A DNA stretch of 64,000 nt from Flammulina velutipes (lineage: Eukaryota; Basidiomycota; Agaricomycetes; Agaricales; Physalacriaceae): positions 3,782,001-3,846,000 of the forward strand of contig CM022369.1 of assembly GCA_011800155.1 (NCBI GenBank), written 5' to 3'. The translations under genes were made by a program, and so were the position numbers. Below the pieces are notes generated by a model. The model was not told the origin of the DNA. It saw only the letters and a program-made list of their open reading frames with translations, and made no database searches. Below, one piece after another: positions 20,052-31,873 of the stretch (within the stretch, counting starts at the first letter, position 1; every line of letters begins with the position of its first letter).

Positions 20052-23000
20052 ATGAACAAAAATACGTCGAGCTCGTCGCGCCGCCCATTGACGGGACAGA
20101 CGCGCCCGTGGACAGGACAGACGCGACCATGGACAGGACAGAGTCGAGCAGCGACGGCGACTGGGAGACCGCAAACGGCAACGTCTGTGCGTCGTGAGGC
20201 GAGCTATGTCGTCGCTCTGCTCGAAGGACGCGGCGTCTCGCGAGAAGTCGGGATGGCAGCGCTGGACAAGGACACTGGGCGCGTTATGCTCGTGCAGGTC
20301 GCGTATTTCGTTCGTCGTGGTCGACGCGTCGCTGAATGACCTTGCAGATGGCAGACTGCCAGACGTATGTGAAGACGCTGCACCAAATGCATATACATAG
20401 TCCAGCAGTTATCCTGGTACCGGATACATTCCTCAGCGCGGCGGAGGCATCGATGCTACCATCCGGAAAGAGGTCGGGGTCGACGTCGTTGCTACTCGAG
20501 TTCATCGAGGAAGAGTTTCCGAATGTGCCGTTGGAACCGATAGGAAGGAGGTACTGGAATGAGAATAACGGTGCGTACCTTCTGCTATGCTTTCTTCCCA
20601 TCGTTGTTAACACGTATACGCAGGACTGGAGTTCATCCAACAACTCTGTGTCGAAGACGACGAGCGCGCTGGGACATTGCTCTCTGTTGCTAACAAGTTC
20701 GTGTTGATATCTGCCCTTGACTACGTGCTGACTGGTGCCCAGATATTACGCCCTATCCGCCGTCTCAGCATTGTTCAAGTACACCGAAACAAAGATGAAC
20801 ACACGATTCGCCGCTGCGTCACTCCTCATCCGCTACGTTCCCGTTGACGGAACGATGATGATCGACCTGGAGACTGTGAGGAACCTTGAGCTCGTTGGGA
20901 ACATGGCGTCGAAAAAGTCGGCCCATTCTCTCTTCGGGTAAGCCAAGAATTATCTTCTTGGGCGTTGCCTAAACATTTCGCAGCACCATCAACCATACGT
21001 TTACTACGATGGCGTCGCGGCTACTTCGATCGAATCTATTGTCGCCAATTACTGGACAGAGTGGCATCGAGGCTCGTCTGGACGTGGTCGATGGTACTGT
21101 CCAACCTTGTTCCTTCCTTCGCATCTGATGACAGATCTAGAATTCGTTCAAAGTGAAGACGCTTTCACGGACGTCAAAGCGGCCTTGAAACCAATGAACA
21201 AGATGGATTTCGACAAGCTCATTGTCTCTGTAGGTGGAACACTTCCCAGCATCACCCTCAATTAACCTTTCTTGAAGCTGGCTTGCTCCGAAACGAAGCC
21301 GACGACCACAGCTCAAGGCGCTTCAGCTCGCGTTTCCCAGATGCTGAGCCTGCGAAACATCATCAAGTGCATTCCTCAGCTTCGTGACGCGCTTGCGGGG
21401 TGCAAGGCCCAATTGCTTAATATTGTTCACGAGGTTGGGTTTGTTCGGTCTCAATGGAAGAGTGTCGCTGACTACGTACATAGATGATTACTGACGACCG
21501 TCTGACTCGCGTAGATGAGCTGATCGGGAAGAGCTTGAATGAGAATACGGTCCCGACCAAGGTATTACGCAGCTGATGGCAATGCAGTCCTCTAACTACC
21601 ATTCGCAGCATGGCATTGGAGCTGTAAACGCCCGTGTCTACGCTGTTAGAGTACGCCATTACATCGATAGTCTTCCATATCTTGACCTTTATCCAGGCAA
21701 ACTACAACCGCCTGTTGGATGTCGCTCGGGAGACGTACAAAGAGAACGTCGGCGACATTTACAATCTCAGCATCGCGCTCTCAGAGCAGCATGGACTCCC
21801 ATTTGGTCTTGTCTACCATGACACTGGGTTCGTTTTCACGCTGAAAAAGTTGGACTTGGAGGGGGAGCTTCCTCGGGGATTCATCAATCCTTCTCTTAAA
21901 AAGGGACGCTGGCAGTTTTCGTCAATGGAATTGGTATGTCCTTTAGCATGTCCTTCAAGAAGGGTTTTCATATCATGGTTGCAGAAAAAGATGAACGCGA
22001 GGATGAAAGATGCCCTGGACGAGACGTTGATACTCAGCGACAAGTAGGGCGTTGATGGATCCTTGCCACGAACGCTGCTGAACCTATTCCAGGATTATCC
22101 AAGATCTCGTCGGTGAAATCTTGACCGACGTTAGCGCTCTCTACAAGGCTTCCGAAGCTGTGAGTGTGGCTGGTAGACCTACCGTTGCAACACGTTAACC
22201 CATCGTAGATTGCTCTCGTTGATATGCTCTGGTCATTCGCTCATGTATCAATCAGTGCGTTTTGCTGTCTTTTTGTTTTTGTTTCGATGGCTGATACTCG
22301 TCCAAGTGCGGAATTACGGTAAGACGGGCTGTATTCTCCAGACTTATGTTGCCTGATAGTTCTCAGTACGTCCCGAGTTTACGGGAACGTTGGCTATCAA
22401 GTCGGGGCGACATCCTATTCTTGAGACTGTGGCCTCCGCTGGAACATTAGTTCCTAACGACGTGTATTGTGATGACTCTTCCTCTTTCCAGATAGTGCAA
22501 GGTCCAAAGTAAGTCTTGCCTCCAATCCTTCTAATGTCCGGCGCTTACTGCGCAAACAGCATGTCAGGTATTGTTCCTCCGCCTGGCCATGATCAACGCT
22601 AAGATCCATTCAGGCAAGAGCACGTATCTCCGACAGGTAGGACTGCTGATGGTAATGGCAATGTCTGGCTGTTTTGTCCCAGTCGAGTATGCCAGCTTTC
22701 GGTATGATACTTGTTAACGTTTGATATGAACGCTGATCTTGCGATATACAGTGTTCATGATGCTCTACTTACTCGCCTGTCGAATGACGATGATATGGAG
22801 AGAAGTCTGAGTACTTTTGCGAGCGAGATGGCGACGTCTGCTATGATCCTAGGTAAGCATTGTTTCTGGTGATGAAAGTTTTCACTGACGTTCGCTGCAG
22901 GTTTAGCTACTCCGAATACCCTCGTCCTCATTGATGAGCTCGGCCGTGGAACATCGCCGCGGGAGGGTGTTGGTATCTCCCATGCCATAGCTGAGGCGCT

Positions 23001-23843
23001 CATCGAGAAGAAGGTCCGTCCATAAGCGCCCGACGATCTCAAGCGCTGAAGCTTCGTTAGTCTTTCGTGTTCTTTGCGACGTAAGATATGACTGGATCTT
23101 GCTGAGCTTTTATAACATTTTCGACTAGCCATTTCGGTGAACTCAGCACTACGCTGTCCAGACAACCGACTGTCGTCAAGTGAGCTTACATATAGTGTTT
23201 CTTATACGCAGTGCTGACAGTTTGTCCAGTCTTCATCTTTCCGTTCATGTATCTTCGCACCACTTTATCGTGTGCGCAGCCTAACCGTGATATAGAAAAC
23301 TCGGCCATCCGAATCCAACTTTGGAATGACGTTCCAATACAAGTGAGCACGATCCCTCTCCGCGCTAATATCTACTCCTACTAAATGTCGACGCTCAAGG
23401 ATCATCGACGGTGCTCCGGAAGATATGACTCATTATGGCGCGGCTGAGGTCTCCTTACTTTGTCTACTGGTGCTAACGATGTCTCGTCTCTGCTTCCTGC
23501 TACACTCTCAGGCTTAGACCTTGCTCGACTTGCTGATCTCCCTGCCGACGTTCTGACTGAGGCGAAACGTGTTGCTGAGAATCTTGCTGCTCTGCATGCG
23601 CGTAATGAGAAGAGTAGCTTGTCTAACCAGGTTGCGTTGAGGAGGAAGGCTTTGTTGAGGGTGCGTTGCTCTCACGCCAGTGTTATGGTGGTGTATGTGC
23701 TGATGAGCGTGTTTTGGGAATAGCTCAGAACGCAGTTGAACCAGGCGATGGACCATTCGATGTTGCCTGACGAGGAATTGCTTGTTTATATCGGAAGGTT
23801 CCAGAAGGATATTGCGAAGGCGTTTTTGTATGATAAGATGTGA
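20052..23843 (+). CDS. MSH4: MutS homologue MSH4 (meiotic crossover factor)
   Basis: MSH4 pairs with MSH5 to form a clamp that stabilises recombination intermediates and promotes crossovers in meiosis; it does not repair mismatches. About fifteen short exons can be followed. A Ser/Thr/Arg-rich N-terminus is followed by a MutS connector ([20 protein letters not shown]), the lever/core ([32 protein letters not shown]) and the ATPase. Walker A is [18 protein letters not shown]-like [13 protein letters not shown], Walker [14 protein letters not shown] and FFATHFGEL follow. GPNMSGKST with LIDELGRGT fits MSH4, not MSH5 (which has GPNSSGKS). The C-terminus is [12 protein letters not shown] and AKAFLYDKM. 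The frame stays open throughout. The intron before LDLARLADL appears to need a non-GT donor. Confidence 0.93.
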
Positions 23844-24425
23844 TGCAAATAGGATGATGTTGCTTATTCTGATTGTCGTGAATGGATCATCGCTTGTCGA
23901 ATAATGGATGAATAGATGACTAGTACTGTACGGGGAAGCGTGTACCGCCGGTTTTCTGTGTTTGTGGCGCTTTACAAGCGATGTATCCTGGGGATAGGGA
24001 GAGATGGAATGGCAGTCAAGAGAAAAGCACGCGTTCGAGGGATGTTGCAGTCAGAGCAATGAATTTGTTGATGATTCGACCAACTTGCTTTTCAACACCG
24101 GCAATCACCGACGCCCCTTCCTTTACACTTCTATACTTCGGCCCCGAACTGGAATCCAAAACACAAAGAACCATGATTCGGTATATCGAACTCTGCGATG
24201 CCTGTGGCTGACTACGTCTGCTGAGTGTGCTTTCGCAATGTCAGCTTCTTCTTAATCTTATTATTTATCTTGATAAGCTTGGAGACTTCGTCTAATACTC
24301 AGTCAGCAAGCATCTGCGGCTGGCTTGCGTGGACTGGGGCCGATCCATCGACGTCACTCTTCCTTCATAGTATAAAATACAGAGAATAGTCAACTCTTAT
24401 TGACTCTTCACAGCTTTAATCCAAT
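23844..24425. other. intergenic, aldo/keto reductase promoter
   Basis: Short open frames at 23981-24255 are unrecognised. A TATAAAA-like box (AGTATAAAATACAG) lies about 60 bases before the reductase start. Confidence 0.5.
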
Positions 24426-25734
24426 ATGGCCACCACTCGTAAAATCGGAGATGACTTTGTCGCCCCAATCGGCTTCGGAGCAATGGGTATCAGCGCGTAC
24501 TATGGCGCTGTCGAATCAGACGAAGAACGATTCAAAGTTTGTCATAACTCAGCTCTCTCTATATTCATTAATCAACTGATCGCCCGCCCTCGTAGGTTCT
24601 TGACGCAGCGTATGACGAAGGCTCTCGCCACTGGGACACTGCGAATATCTATGGCGACTCGGAAGTACTTCTCGGAAAATGGTAAACTGATTTAATCCAC
24701 GGCCCGAGTCTTCTCCTCATCATGCTTGTAGGTTCAAGCGCACTGGTAAACGAGATGACATTTTCCTGGCCACAAAGTTCGGTTTCACTTCCCAACTCCG
24801 AGGGGCTCGTGGTGATCCAGAGTATGTGAAAGAACAGCTACAACTGTCTTTAGATAGGCTGGGGGTTGACTATGTTGACCTGTACTATCTGCACCGGTGT
24901 GTATCTTAACACTCGGCTCCGGAATACCTAACCAACAGCCAATAGCGTCGACCCAAACACTCCGATCGAAGTCACAGTCGGTGCAATGGCTGAATTTGTC
25001 AAGTAAGTCACTCATCTACGACACCTACTTCTCTAACTCTGTCTACCTATAGGCAGGGAAAAGTCAAATACCTCGGGCTCTCCGAATGTTCGTCGAATGA
25101 CCTTCGTCGCGCGCACGCCGTCCATCCAATCGCCGCTCTCCAAATCGAATACTCACCTTTCGTCCTCGACATTGAGAAGAACGACCTCCTCAAAACATGC
25201 CGAGAACTCGGCGTAACGATCGTAGCCTACTCTCCTCTGGCGAGAGGCCTAGTCACTGGACAGTACAAGTCCCCAGACGACTTTGAAGAGGGCGATTTCC
25301 GCAAGATCGTTCCAAAGTGAGTATTGCATCGCGTCGCGTAAGGATCATCGTGTTCAACAGCGCGTGTTAGATACTTCAAGGAGAACTTCCCTAAGATCCT
25401 CGATGTGGTGGAGCGTATTAGATCCATTGGTGTCGCTCATAACGCCACTCCGGGGCAAGTGACTCTGGCTTGGATCCTCGCCCAGGGTGATGACTTCGTT
25501 ACTATCCCTGGGACAAAGAAGATCAAGGTGCGCTTTTTTATTATCAAGCTGCTTCGTATTGAATATGCTGTGTAGTATTTGAAGGAGAACATGGGCGCTG
25601 TGAAGGTGAATCTTACTCCGGAGGAAATTGCCGCTGTCAGAAAAATTGCTGAAGAAAGTGATATCCCTGGAAGTCGTTATGACGAGGCTGGGATGAAGTT
25701 GCTTTGGGCAGAGAGTCCGCCTTTGAAGAAGTAG
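24426..25734 (+). CDS. aldo/keto reductase (NADPH-dependent oxidoreductase)
   Basis: Seven exons with short introns encode [20 protein letters not shown] through [17 protein letters not shown]. The catalytic tetrad is visible: Asp in WDTANIYG, Tyr in the same segment, Lys in LATKFG and His in YYLHR. Later landmarks are [37 protein letters not shown] and [14 protein letters not shown], the last contacting NADPH 2'-phosphate. Sequence style fits the AKR8/AKR13 group (pyridoxal reductase-like and YakC-like). Such enzymes reduce aldehydes and ketones in the cytosol. The substrate cannot be told. It is alone, with no linked pathway genes. Confidence 0.93.
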
Positions 25735-26312
25735 AAACTTGTGGCTGTACATATAATGTAGCTGTGATGTTGTTGCCTGCGCGTCGACAATCGTAGGATG
25801 TTAGGGTATACGGCGAGAAGAATTAGTTAATCGTATGTTTCTCTTTGGTTGGACAATCTTTATGTATCATCCATAATTGCCCGCTCTGCATGGCTCGTGT
25901 TAGTGAGAACGAAGGACTCCCCGAGGCCTTCGTCAACCCGGGAGATCGCACCAGGGTCCCGCGTCTAGAGAAGGAACGTCCGGTCCTCGCGGTGGGGATG
26001 TTTTTTGCGACAAACGCGAAGCAGACCTTGTTAGAAGGAAACTGACATGGTTGATATTGTCTGGAACAGTTTGAGTAACGAAGAGGCAAAAAAGCTGAGT
26101 CGCAATATTCTGTAATATCTATTACCTGGAAGGCTGGTTTTGGATACCGTATCTGTAAACAACCTGTAGACTGAGTGAGCACCACCGGGAAGTATGAACG
26201 AACTTCCATATTGGGCTATCATTGTCAATTGATGGTGATCGCATGAGTGATCGCCGTATGTTGAACTTCGACCAAAAACATCCATCTATCTACACGCTCG
26301 AGGTCTTCAGCT
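25735..26312. other. intergenic containing a kinase-like gene remnant
   Basis: Apart from the remnant listed next, this is the 3' flank of the reductase and the promoter of the following gene. Confidence 0.5.
25882..26115 (+). pseudogene. remnant of a third copy of the tandem kinase-like gene
   Basis: Bases 25882-26031 are nearly identical to 29312-29461 of the downstream copy (peptide around RPVLAVGMFFATNAKQTL). They are followed directly by a stretch reading DIVWNSLSNEEAKK and ending RNIL-stop, which matches the extreme C-terminus of that gene (IVWENYSNEEAKE...SSIL). Everything between, including the kinase core, is missing. An internal deletion has thus fused two ends of a former tandem copy. 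Confidence 0.85.
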
Positions 26313-28477
26313 ATGCCGGACGAGAAGCTTGTTGAAGCCCGCAATGGTTTCCTCAACTTTAATCCCCCTCCTCTCGACGAACTAAGCGGTCCTTCGGGGG
26401 ATCGACAGCCCTTAACCTGGCTCGACTCCCATGTTGATCAGACACTTGTTCTCAAACATGTCCGTCGCTTTGAATCCCTACCAACCTTTCTTTCCAAGGC
26501 CGTCGATGACTACCTTCTCACATGTCCCGATGAGACGTTTCCTCCCCACGCTTTCAAGTGGTACCCAGAAAGCTACCAGGATGCACATCAGGCTCTCGAC
26601 GCCTCGGACGTTTTTAAGCGATTCCAATCTGGCATATCTAATTTCTGCTCTCGTATAGCATGCGGGCTCATTCTTCATTCCAATCCTGGCTATGTCAGCT
26701 CCCTTTTCCGATGGTACCCAGAACCAACATTGGACGTGAATCGTGAAGACCATCCCAACAAATATATGGCTCGGCACTACGCTCTTTGCACATCCTCGGT
26801 CACCACAAATGAAGGAAAGCGGGGGGAGTTCGTCGACAAAAAGGATCTCGACAGAGCTTTCCGTCTGGAAAAGGAGCAACCTATAGCCGCCGTGGGGATG
26901 TTCTTCTCCACAAACGGAAAGTTGATGCTCTCGGCGATGGACGCGTTAGTTGACCAAGAGGACTTTCCGTGGTTGAATAACTCCCGCCCATCTGGTATTT
27001 CCCCTATTTCCACTATGTCACGTCCTCGAGATGCACCACAATACCTATGGATGCTACCGGATACACCTATCAGCGAGGGGCACATTCCCCGCCTATCAAC
27101 TCGCGATAAAGGTGGTCAAAGACCTGTGTCTACACACTTCCGCCCGAAGACAATCACATCTGTTCCTGCTTGTGTCGATTTTCCTGGACCCGAATGTTAT
27201 CTCCAATGTGTACGTCAATATTTCGTTGTCTTTCCCCATGCTTGATCTTTGCTAGGCATGGAATAGCGCAGCTACCACGAACAGCACAGTCATACTATTC
27301 GATTCTGGTAATCATATCCGCATTGGCATTCGACATCGGCAAAGCCAAACCCTATTTCTCTCTGATATCATCGATATCTGCTCGTGCGATTCTCCGCATT
27401 ATGGGAAGCTAATGCTTGGGTTATACATTTCTATTGCCTATGACGCCTTGCAGCGACAATTCGACATACCGGCGGTTCTCTCTCCACCTAAGGTCAAGAA
27501 GACGCGGAAAGGCATTGTCTCTCGTCTTTCGGGCGTGAAGATACCGACGCGTGCTATTAGAGATCAAAAAATCAAAAAGGCGCTACAGGTCAGTTTGGTT
27601 CTTTCTTGATAACATCAAGATTCATTTTGTTTGAAGATCACCAAGGTGTTCCTGTCATCGCGTCCAGCGCTCGCCATTTATGTCGATATAGAGCCCTATA
27701 ACTCTCCAAACCCGTCTATTCTTCTATCTCCCGGAACCACGCCGTCAACACAATATGATCCTCGCAGTTATGCTATTATTTACCTCCACGAACGACTAGG
27801 ACGTGGTGCAACCGGTGAGGTTTTCCGAGGCGAGATTCGCACTGAATACTTTGACGCTCCGGCAAAATATAGTCCAATAATCGCGAAACTAGCGACGACT
27901 CTTGACCGCCTCCACCGCCTTCGACATGAATATCTCATGTACCGGCATCTTCATAAGCAAGGTGTCAAAGGCATTCCCTTTGTATTTGGATATTATCAAG
28001 ATCGTTCTCGGAATGTTGGCGCGCTTCTGTTGAACGATGTGGGAAGACCCTTGGGAGAGATCCGCCGAAGAAGGGATTCCGAAATATCTGACCAAATTCG
28101 GTAGAATCACTCACGTTTCAGTTGTATAAGTCCATGACTAACATCACACACACAGTTCCTCCTTGAAGGCTTGCCTCAAGTCTATACATGACACTGGCGT
28201 GTTACACCGTGACATTCGAGTGTGGAACATCATGGTCGACGACGATGAACAGGTCTCCGTCATTGACTTCGATCGTGCAAGTTTGAAGGCAACTGCGGAC
28301 GAATATGACAACGAGACGGACCGCCTGGCACGGTTGCTGAATGGAGAGAAGGTGGATTTTGAATCAATGATTGGAGATGAATGGATGGAATCTGATATAG
28401 AGTGGATTGTATGGGACAACTACAGCGACGAGGAAGCTGATAAAGTAGGTACAAATGCCAGCCAACCACCCGATTGA
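26313..28477 (+). CDS. two-domain protein-kinase-like protein, copy A
   Basis: The first exon starts MPDEKLVEARNGFLNFNPPP and encodes a ~300-residue soluble domain of unknown type. An intron at about 27211-27255 is followed by AWNSAATTNSTVILFDSGN, IRIGIRHRQSQTLFLSD and YGKLMLGLYISIAYDALQR. A basic linker leads to a compact kinase-like domain: LGRGATGEVFRG (glycine loop), SPIIAKLA (Lys), LHRDIRVWNIM (catalytic loop) and VIDFDRASLK (DFD in place of DFG). The paralogue's ending suggests the last frame reads through to EEADKVGTNASQPPD; splicing at 28455 would instead end at 28546. This is a basidiomycete-specific kinase-like fold reminiscent of FunK1 proteins. Substrate unknown. Confidence 0.8.
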
Positions 28478-28836
28478 CGCGCGCAATATCCGTAGCACTT
28501 CCCCGCACGTAAAGCCAGCAGTCGTATACCGGCAAAGCCGCGATAAGCTCCTCCGACTTCCGACGAGGTATCTGAAATAGAAGACACTGATACCGATGAC
28601 ATAGAAGACGATAAGATGTGGCATATAATTTAAAATGCTTTATTTTGGAACACCACTGTGGTGGTATAGTAGCTACTGGTTCACAGAACACCCTCTCCTG
28701 TACTATGCAAGAAGACTTGGGACAGCGAATTGAGTTGGAAGACGGCATCTCCACCCAAATGGAGTTATCCCTGCATTCGTTGATCGGTGTGTATGTTCAT
28801 CTCGTATGTCGAACTACGACCATCGACGATCCCGCA

Positions 28837-31011
28837 ATGGCAGACGAAGAGACAGAAAACTTTCGCGAACAGCTCCTCAATTTCAATCCGCCACCTCTCG
28901 GCGAATACGAAGGTCCATCTCCAAATGGACAACCCATGAACTTCTTTGACACTCACTTGGATGAGCAGCTCGTCTTAAAGCGGGTTCGTCGACTACCCTC
29001 CCTCCCGGCGGACCTTTCCAAGGCGGTAGATGACCATCTCATGTCCCTTCCTATCACAACCTTCCCTTCACATGCCTACGAAATGTTTCCAGAGTGCTAC
29101 AAGGATTCAAACAAGGATTTGGATGCCGAACAAGTCTTCGTTCGATTCCAGGATGGCATTTCGAACACATGTGGACGTCTTGCAACGGGTCTTATGCTTC
29201 ATTCCGCACCTTATTACGTGAACGCAGTCTTCCACTGGTACGATGAACCACCTTTAGATTTAAATCGGGATCGCACTCCTGACAAGTTCGTGGGACGAGA
29301 TTACGCTCTCTGCATGGCTCACGTTAGTGACAACGAAGGACTTCTCAAGACCTTCGTCAACACGGGAGATCGCGCTAGGGTCCTGCGTCTAGAGAAGGAG
29401 TGTCCGGTCCTCGCGGTGGGGATGTTTTTTGCGACAAACGCGAAGCAGACCTTGTCGGATATGGAAGCACTTTTAAAGAAGGAAAGTTTTCCCTGGTACT
29501 ACAACTCTTGTCCATCAGGACACCCTCCAAAGCCTACGTTGACGCGTCCTCCCGATGCGCCACAGACTCTATGGTCACTGCCAGAGTTACCTTCTCCCGA
29601 TGACCCTCCTTCCCGCATCGTGACCCGGTCGAAAGACGACAAACGCCTAGCGACACACTTCCGTCCCAAGACTATCAAAGAAGTACGGCCTCATGATTTT
29701 CCTTACACTCAGTGCTACCTCCAATGTGTATGTCTTGATCCTTTCCGCGCCGTGAATACATCTAATCGTAACCGCGAAGGCGTGGAATAGTGCCGTCCTG
29801 ACAGATAGTACTGCCATATTGTTCGACTGTGGCAATTATATCAGAATTGGCATTCGACACCGCCAAAGCCAGACGCTGTTCCTCTCGGAGATGATCAATG
29901 TCTGCTCAAGTGATAGTCCTCACTACGGGAAACTCATTCTTGGTTTGCATATTGCTATCGCGCACGATGCCTTGCAACGGCAGGCAGAAATACCTCCCCG
30001 GACCAGTGCCAAGCGACCATCTCTGGAACAAGAACCGAAGGCGAATGCGAAAAAGGCGCGGAAGAGTTTTGTGTCACGTTTCTCGAATGAGAGGAAGCCC
30101 AAGCCCTTGAGTGCAAAGAAGATTCAAAAAGCCATACGTGTTAGTATTTCGCTATCGTCTGCGGTGACTCATTGACTGACAATTTGAAGACAACGACGAC
30201 ATTCCTTTCTTCTCATTCGGTACTCGCAGTCTATATCAACTTCGGAAACTACAACTCGCCAAATCCGGCCATCTTGTTATGCCCTGGAAGGTCGCATTCG
30301 GAGAGCTACGCCCCTCAGGATTATGCCATCCTCCACATCCATTCACGACTAGGGCGAGGTGCAACAGGCGATGTTTTCAGAGCGGACGTTCGAACCGAGT
30401 ACTTTGACTCCCCTTCAAAGTACAGTCCCATTATCGCCAAACTTGCAACGAACGTCGAGCGTGTACGACGTCTTCGGCACGAGTATTTCATGTACTGTCA
30501 TTTGCAAAAGAAGGGTGTTCTAGGCATCCCTGTCGTCTTTGGATACTATCAGGATTATTCTAGGAGAGTCGGCGCATTACTTCTGAACGATGTGGGGCGG
30601 CCTTTGGCTAAGATTCGACGCAAGGATAAGTCTGCCATCACCGAACACGTCAGGTAAGTGTTCTTATGTTTTATCGTTTATTGTCTGAGTAGCCTCGGTA
30701 GTACACAATTAAAGTGTTGCCTCAAAGCTATCCACGACGCTGGAGTCCTGCACCGCGATATTCGATCGTGGAATATAATGATTGACGACAAAGAACACGT
30801 ATCCATCATCGACTTTGACCGTGCGAGCCTGAAGGCCGCGCCAAAACACTACGAGCTGGAGGCGGACCGTTTAGAGCGACTTATCGCGGGAGAGCACGTC
30901 GATATTGAGCCTATGATTGGGACTGATTGGATGGAAACCGACATAGATGAAATCGTTTGGGAAAACTACAGTAATGAAGAAGCCAAGGAAGTAAGTAGCA
31001 GTATTCTTTAA
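28837..31011 (+). CDS. two-domain protein-kinase-like protein, copy B
   Basis: This is a tandem paralogue of the preceding gene with the same exon plan. It starts MADEETENFREQLLNFNPPP. Exon 1 ends at CYLQC and exon 2 resumes AWNSAVLTDSTAILFDCGN, then IRIGIRHRQSQTLFLSE. The kinase core shows LGRGATGDVFRAD, SPIIAKLA, LHRDIRSWNIMIDD and IIDFDRASLK, with catalytic Asp, Asn and metal Asp present, so activity is possible. The C-terminus reads EIVWENYSNEEAKEVSSSIL; the remnant at 26115 ends the same way, which supports reading through the apparent splice donor. The tail region between the domains is Lys/Arg-rich and could be a nuclear signal. Confidence 0.8.
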
Positions 31012-31873
31012 CGTATTTATCTATCCTTGGCCTGTTTATTGATGGGTCTGAAGCTGAGGTAGAGGTCCGATAGGTCAAGACGGTAAGTCGGGCAATGTAA
31101 CAGTACTGGAGCTTTTACTTATATAACTACTGCTGGGCGGATGTTGCATAGATTCAAGTCTCCCTTCGTAGTACGGGACTAATCAGGAAGTCAGACTTAT
31201 AACGCTGAAAAAAGCATAGGCGAATGAGGAAGGAAGTCTGGATGACAGGTGATGGGAAGTAAGTAGTACTGTGTGGCGCTGTTTATTGGTTGTTTGCCCC
31301 TTTCGTTCCTACCACCATCATCGTTCGTCTTTTTTTACCGCGAACTCGTCACCAAGAGGATAACCAAAACACGTGGACAAAAGTCCTAATGGCGATGCAA
31401 CTCACATCTTTGCTATAGCCGGCGGCATGGTGATGACTGACGGCAAGTCGTTCCCTCGTTGCACCGGATTCGCACTCATTCGAGCCAAGTATTCACTCAC
31501 TGTTATGCCTACGTCCACTGCCGTCGTTGTCCTTGATTTGCTTGGCTACTTGGAGATCCTGGTACATTATCTGACGGCCTTTTCCAAGAACCCGTTCCCT
31601 TGTCTAAACTTGTTTGAGACTCGATGAGAGTCTTTCAGCCAATATATCTTTAGACAACGGGATATCTTCCAGGCTTCCTGGACGTGCGTACACTGTCTAC
31701 TTTCTACTGACATATGCACCAATAGTGGTTTGCCTTTCTTTTGTGGATTCCATACCTGTGCAGTCATGGTTTCCCCCAAATACAACTATATTCTGACTAC
31801 TCCAAACAGCCTTTCCGGATGTTATGCTCGTCCTTAAAGACAGCACAACGTCTTGTACTATCTAGACAATACG
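31012..31873. other. intergenic upstream of protease 1
   Basis: It contains the recurrent motif pair at 31271-31322 and unrecognised open frames. CTATC box and start of protease 1 follow directly. Confidence 0.5.
31271..31322 (+). promoter_or_regulatory. recurrent GTGTGGCG...TACCACCATCATC element
   Basis: GTGTGGCGCTGTTTA is followed about 25 bases later by CCTACCACCATCATCG. The same pair with the same spacing recurs at 33856, 41189 (minus), 43913 (minus), 49177, 52933 and upstream of MSH4. It lies about 550 bases before protease 1. Confidence 0.5.
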
